From NCBI RefSeq assembly GCF_030503895.2, contig NZ_CP129970.2:124001-188000 (forward strand): a stretch of DNA of 64,000 nucleotides. The letters run 5' to 3'. Numbering within the stretch: position 1 is the stretch's first letter; every line of letters starts with the position of its first letter. The notes below the pieces were generated by a model. It was not told the origin of the DNA, made no database searches, and saw only the letters and a list, made by a program, of their open reading frames with translations. The translations under genes and the position numbers were made by a program. Shown here piece after piece: positions 60,359-64,000 of this stretch. The DNA comes from Marivirga arenosa (GTDB lineage: Bacteria; Bacteroidota; Bacteroidia; Cytophagales; Cyclobacteriaceae).

Positions 60359-61051
60359 ATGCCAGAAATCATTGACTTAAGTCAAGAAATATACGAAGGA
60401 ATGCCTGTATTTAAGGATTTACCACAGGTAAAAATGGAAATTCATAATTCTCATGAAGAATGGGCTGGTATTAAAAACCCTGAGAAAAGAACCCCTGCAG
60501 TTCATAAACTAGAATTAGGTGAACATACCGGCACTCATGTAGATGCTATTAATCATATGGGACAAGAATATGAAGGCCAATCCATTGACATCATGCCTTT
60601 ATCCATATTTTACACAGAAGGCATTTGTCTGGATTTTTCCCACAAAAACCTTAATGAACTAATAGAGATTGAAGATTTCAAAGCAGCTTGCACCAAGGAT
60701 AAAATTGAAATAAAGGAAAAAGACACCGTACTTATTTATACAGACCATTACAGAAAATATTTTAATACATCCGACTGGCCTTTTGGACCCGGTATATCTT
60801 CGGATTGTGCAAGATGGTTAGGTGAACAAAAAATCTCTGCTTTTGGAGTTGAAACTATGGCGCCTGGAGTAAGAAAAGTCTCTAATAAAGAGGTACATCA
60901 AATCTGCGGAGAGTTAGGATTTACACATTATGAGAATATGGTCAATCTTCACCAATTAATTGGTAGAGGAAGATTTCGTTTTATTGCTTTCCCTTTAAAG
61001 ATTAGGGGCGGAACAGGTTCTCCTGTTAGAGCCGTGGCTGTATTTGAATAA
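60359..61051 (+). CDS. Cyclase-family protein (kynurenine formamidase-like)
   Basis: 230 aa from ATG 60359, chosen because MPEIIDLSQEIYEGMPVF matches the family's start; an ATG at 60329 adds ten residues (a TATATTTG box lies between them). The metal-binding motif HTGTHVDAINH (HxGTHxDxxxH) near residue 52-62 is intact, and GVETMAPGV and the late HENMVNL-like region follow. Members hydrolyse N-formylkynurenine or similar amides/lactones with Mn or Zn. Followed by a strong terminator; specific substrate inferred only. Confidence 0.85.
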   Translation: MPEIIDLSQEIYEGMPVFKDLPQVKMEIHNSHEEWAGIKNPEKRTPAVHKLELGEHTGTHVDAINHMGQEYEGQSIDIMPLSIFYTEGICLDFSHKNLNELIEIEDFKAACTKDKIEIKEKDTVLIYTDHYRKYFNTSDWPFGPGISSDCARWLGEQKISAFGVETMAPGVRKVSNKEVHQICGELGFTHYENMVNLHQLIGRGRFRFIAFPLKIRGGTGSPVRAVAVFE

Positions 61052-61074
61052 ATTAAAATAATTGAAGCAATAAA

Positions 61075-61102
61075 AAAGCGATGATCTTTCAATCATCGCT
61101 TT
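61075..61102. terminator. Bidirectional terminator after the cyclase-family gene
   Basis: AAAGCGATGAT / ATCATCGCTTT with a 6-nt loop and A/T tracts, between convergent genes. Confidence 0.9.
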
Positions 61103-61110
61103 CCTATTTA

Positions 61111-62400
61111 TTAACTATTCATGATTTCTTCTATCTCCTCAATTTCAATTGGAATGTTTGCCATCATATCATGATGACCATCTTTAGTAATCACTACATC
61201 ATTTTCCAAACGAATACCTAATCCTTCATTTTGTATGTATATACCTGGCTCAATCGTGAATACCATTCCAGGTTCAAATTCTCTATAGATATTTGCTACA
61301 TCATGTACATCTAAACCAATATGGTGTGAAGTTCCATGCATGAAGTATTTCTTGTAAGCAGGATTATTTGGATCCTGGTTCTTAATATCAGTTTTATCCA
61401 ACAGACCAAGTCCCAATAATTCGCTCTCCATTAATTTCCCGACTTCTTTATGATACTCTGGAATTCTATTACCCGGTCTTAGAATCTTATAGCACTCCTT
61501 CATTACCCTCAAGACAGCATTATAAACATCTTTTTGTCTTTGCGTATATCTGCCATTTACAGGAATAGCTCTTGTCATATCTGCATTATAATTACCATAT
61601 TCGGCTCCTACATCCATTAATAATAGCTCTCCATCTTTGCAAACATCTTTATTTTCAATATAGTGTAATACACAAGCATTAGCTCCAGAAGCAACTATTG
61701 GCGTATAAGCAAAGCCTTTTGATCCTTGCCTTACAAACTCATGTAAAACTTCCGCTTCCACTTCATATTCTTTCACTCCAGGCTTTACAAATTTCAAGGA
61801 TCTTCTAAACGCATCCTCCGTAATTTTGCAAGCACGTTCCATCTGAGTTATCTCGAGTGGATCTTTAATAGCTCTTAGATCGTATAATATTGGAGCTGCC
61901 TTTCTGTATTGATGAGCAGGGTATCTTTCCTGACACCACTTGATAAAACGCATATCACGAGTTTCCACTGGAGAAGCATTTCTTATATGTTCATTCGTAT
62001 TGATAAAAACTTGCTCAGCTTCCGCCATTAACGTATTAAAAACAGTCTCGAATTGTGAAAGCCACATTACGGTTTGGATTCCAGAGGCAGCAGTAGCTTC
62101 TTCTTTGGTGTATTTATGTCCTTCCCAAACCGCAATATGCTCATTGGTTTCGGTAACAAACAATATCTCTCTCCAGCTATCATTATCAAAATCAGGGAAT
62201 AAAACCAATTTAGTTTCTTCCTGATCAATTCCGCTCAAATAAAACAAATCACTATTTTGCCAGAAGGTCATAGTACCATCAGCATTTAAGGGCATCACAT
62301 CATTAGCATTGAATACAGCTAATGAACGTGCTGGCATTTGCTTCATGAAGTTCTTGCGGTTTTTGATATAAAGAGACGAGTCTAAAGTTTTGTATCTCAT
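61111..62400 (-). CDS. Xaa-Pro aminopeptidase (aminopeptidase P)
   Basis: 429 aa from ATG 62400 (MRYKTLDSSL), preferred over an ATG 48 bp earlier with an unrelated basic extension. N-terminal aminopeptidase P domain (SDLFYLSGIDQEET) and C-terminal pita-bread metallopeptidase domain. The dinuclear metal ligands are present: Asp in LLMDVGAEY (~263) and YNADMTRA (~274), His in MHGTSHHIGLD (~358), Glu in FTIEPGIYI (~386) and RLENDVV (~400). Removes N-terminal residues preceding proline. No signal peptide, so cytoplasmic. Confidence 0.94.
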   Translation of the reverse strand: MRYKTLDSSLYIKNRKNFMKQMPARSLAVFNANDVMPLNADGTMTFWQNSDLFYLSGIDQEETKLVLFPDFDNDSWREILFVTETNEHIAVWEGHKYTKEEATAASGIQTVMWLSQFETVFNTLMAEAEQVFINTNEHIRNASPVETRDMRFIKWCQERYPAHQYRKAAPILYDLRAIKDPLEITQMERACKITEDAFRRSLKFVKPGVKEYEVEAEVLHEFVRQGSKGFAYTPIVASGANACVLHYIENKDVCKDGELLLMDVGAEYGNYNADMTRAIPVNGRYTQRQKDVYNAVLRVMKECYKILRPGNRIPEYHKEVGKLMESELLGLGLLDKTDIKNQDPNNPAYKKYFMHGTSHHIGLDVHDVANIYREFEPGMVFTIEPGIYIQNEGLGIRLENDVVITKDGHHDMMANIPIEIEEIEEIMNS

Positions 62401-62474
62401 AAAATTGCTTTTTATTGAAATTAATCGTTTATGCTTCGTAAATTTCAAATTTACAGTTTATTATCTCAATCAAC

Positions 62475-63968
62475 ATGCTTAAACAGGCTTTTTTCAAGAA
62501 TATCTTCCTATTAATCCCTTTATTTCTGTTTTCAATTGAAATTTTCTCACAACAGAAATATTGGTTAGAATATAACGCTAGATTAAAAGATGTTCCGGAA
62601 ATAGAATTAGAAAACTTAAAAGCTGAGTTAAAAAATAAATATCAGGAAGATATTAGTTTTCACTATGAGTCTAAATGGCATCCTGTTATTAGCATCGAGA
62701 CTACCCATGAAATTGCCACCGAATTATCTGATTATGAATGGATTAATTCCATCACATCACAAATAGAATTGGTACCCACCTCTCTCATATCTACTAATAG
62801 TAGTGAGTTGTCTTATGCCTTGGAACAAATCCAAGCTCATTATCTTATGGACAGTATGAAACTTAGCGGCAAAGGCGTTAATATTGGAATTATAGATGGT
62901 GGTTTTATGGATGCAGATAAAGAACCATCCCTCCTTCATTTAGTTGAAAACGACCAAATAAAGTTTTTTAAAGATTTTCTTTTAGCTGGAAATAATAATC
63001 CATTTTACGGTAAACGTTTAGCACAAGATGACCATGGAACGCAAGTTTTAAAAATGATTGCCGGCTCAAATGATAATACCATCATTCGATACGGAATGGC
63101 TAAAAATGCGAGTATTTATCTTGCACGAACTGATCATGGAATACGAGAAAGAAGATTAGAAGAAGATTATTGGATTGAAGCAATTGAATTATTTCACGAA
63201 ATGGATATCAAACTGGTGAATTCCTCTCTTGGCTATACAGATGGCTATGATAAAAGAAAGGAAAATCATTCCGTAAATGAAGTGAATGGTAAAAGTAGTA
63301 TGATAACGAAAACCGCTCAGATGGCTGCAGAAAAAGGAATGTTGATTGTTAGTGCAGCAGGTAATGACGGTCATAATAAATGGAAAATCATATCCTTGCC
63401 ATCTGATGCAAAAGATGTTTTAACAGTTGGAGCTACTCGTTTTGATGATTGGTCTAGAATATATTACTCATCTGTTGGCCCTGAAAAGCTAGAATATGTT
63501 AAACCTGATGTAGCTTGTTTTGCTGCTAATGGAACATCATTTTCAGCTCCTGTCATAACGGGTTTGGCTGCATGTATTTGGGAATACGATTCAACTTTAA
63601 GCAATTACGAAGTTATGGAAATCATCAAGAATAGTGCTCATTTAAATGAAGTACCTAATAACTATTTGGGGTATGGGGTCCCTAATGGTAAGAAGATACA
63701 TAAAACCCTATTAAAAAAAGGTTTATACAATCTTAGTTCTAAATTGATTAAGGTAGAAGTTTCAGAAAATGATTATACCATTCAAATTCCTGATGGAATT
63801 AAAGAAATTGTGATATATCATAAAAGCTCTGATAAAAATGTGAAGGAAGAACTTACTGTTTCGATAGAATCAGAACAGAAATTTTTAATTATTGAGAAAG
63901 AAGCAGATATAAAATATTCTACAATTGTGGCACAAGATAGATGGCTGACAGAGATCATGTGGAAATAA
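62475..63968 (+). CDS. Secreted subtilisin-like serine protease (S8)
   Basis: 497 aa with signal peptide (FFKNIFLLIPLFLFSIEIF, cleavage near SQQK). A pro-region of ~90 residues precedes the catalytic domain. The triad is complete: Asp in VNIGIIDGGF (~141), His in DDHGTQVLKMIAG (~187), Ser in NGTSFSAPVITG (~356), with the oxyanion Asn in VSAAGNDG. A C-terminal beta domain of ~90 residues follows but lacks a recognisable T9SS sorting signal. Divergent from the Xaa-Pro aminopeptidase, 74 bp apart. Confidence 0.93.
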   Translation: MLKQAFFKNIFLLIPLFLFSIEIFSQQKYWLEYNARLKDVPEIELENLKAELKNKYQEDISFHYESKWHPVISIETTHEIATELSDYEWINSITSQIELVPTSLISTNSSELSYALEQIQAHYLMDSMKLSGKGVNIGIIDGGFMDADKEPSLLHLVENDQIKFFKDFLLAGNNNPFYGKRLAQDDHGTQVLKMIAGSNDNTIIRYGMAKNASIYLARTDHGIRERRLEEDYWIEAIELFHEMDIKLVNSSLGYTDGYDKRKENHSVNEVNGKSSMITKTAQMAAEKGMLIVSAAGNDGHNKWKIISLPSDAKDVLTVGATRFDDWSRIYYSSVGPEKLEYVKPDVACFAANGTSFSAPVITGLAACIWEYDSTLSNYEVMEIIKNSAHLNEVPNNYLGYGVPNGKKIHKTLLKKGLYNLSSKLIKVEVSENDYTIQIPDGIKEIVIYHKSSDKNVKEELTVSIESEQKFLIIEKEADIKYSTIVAQDRWLTEIMWK

Positions 63969-63990
63969 AAAGCCCGATAAATCGGGCTTT
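63969..63990 (+). terminator. Terminator of the subtilase gene
   Basis: AAAGCCCGAT-AA-ATCGGGCTTT, directly after the stop codon. Confidence 0.88.
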
Positions 63991-64000
63991 ACATAAAATA

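Overview
The window is AT-rich chromosomal DNA from a member of the Bacteroidota, most likely order Cytophagales. The evidence is a 1714-residue secreted protein with a type IX secretion (T9SS) C-terminal sorting domain, fused E1 alpha/beta dehydrogenase, SatD/DUF3307, DUF4221-like and DUF6624 families, and several matches to the Bacteroidota promoter (TTTG, about 19 bp, TAnnTTTG). The genus cannot be fixed from the sequence alone. No rRNA, tRNA or CRISPR array was seen.

Region 1 (1-10.4 kb) is catabolic and stress related. A 5'-truncated FAD phenol-type hydroxylase and a fused CoA-transferase face an MhqO/MhqD-like dioxygenase-hydrolase pair with a Crp/Fnr regulator upstream. Next comes a transglutaminase-like/acyl-CoA dehydrogenase operon divergent from a TetR gene; two copies of an 18-bp palindrome sit over both promoters. 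A cation/proton antiporter follows.

Region 2 (10.4-22.3 kb) is the most novel part. A cystatin-like small protein and a 215-aa unknown converge on a three-gene operon: a 985-aa coiled-coil/glycine-rich protein, a P47/TULIP-like protein and a 691-aa unknown. Just upstream, on the same strand, are a LuxR-type response regulator, a histidine kinase, a 7-helix membrane protein and a 255-aa unknown, all translationally overlapping. I infer a regulated toxin-like assembly that has not been described.

Region 3 (22.3-26.1 kb) is shaped by a REP-associated tyrosine transposase (RAYT). A full RAYT and a 141-bp remnant of its 3' end form direct repeats bounding a cassette with an orphan PD-(D/E)xK toxin-tip-like protein, a propeller-like partner and a small membrane protein. 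The remnant supplies the last codons and stop of a MazG-like gene.

Region 4 (26-40 kb) is mostly housekeeping and envelope: amidohydrolase lipoprotein, AMP nucleosidase, a stand-alone HsdR-N-type nuclease-fold protein, class IV aminotransferase, serine dehydratase beta, TolC plus an efflux adaptor with no transporter, exported proteins of unknown role, SatD/DUF3307 and a glycosyltransferase.

Region 5 (40.3-49.6 kb) is a SAM-I riboswitch controlling metH, with a four-helix-bundle gene inserted before metF, then a fused 2-oxoacid dehydrogenase E1 and alanine dehydrogenase.

Region 6 (49.6-64 kb) has the large T9SS cargo, an outer membrane receptor-like barrel, RidA, DinB-like, a frameshifted alpha/beta hydrolase, a cyclase-family (kynurenine formamidase-like) enzyme, an Xaa-Pro aminopeptidase and a secreted subtilase.
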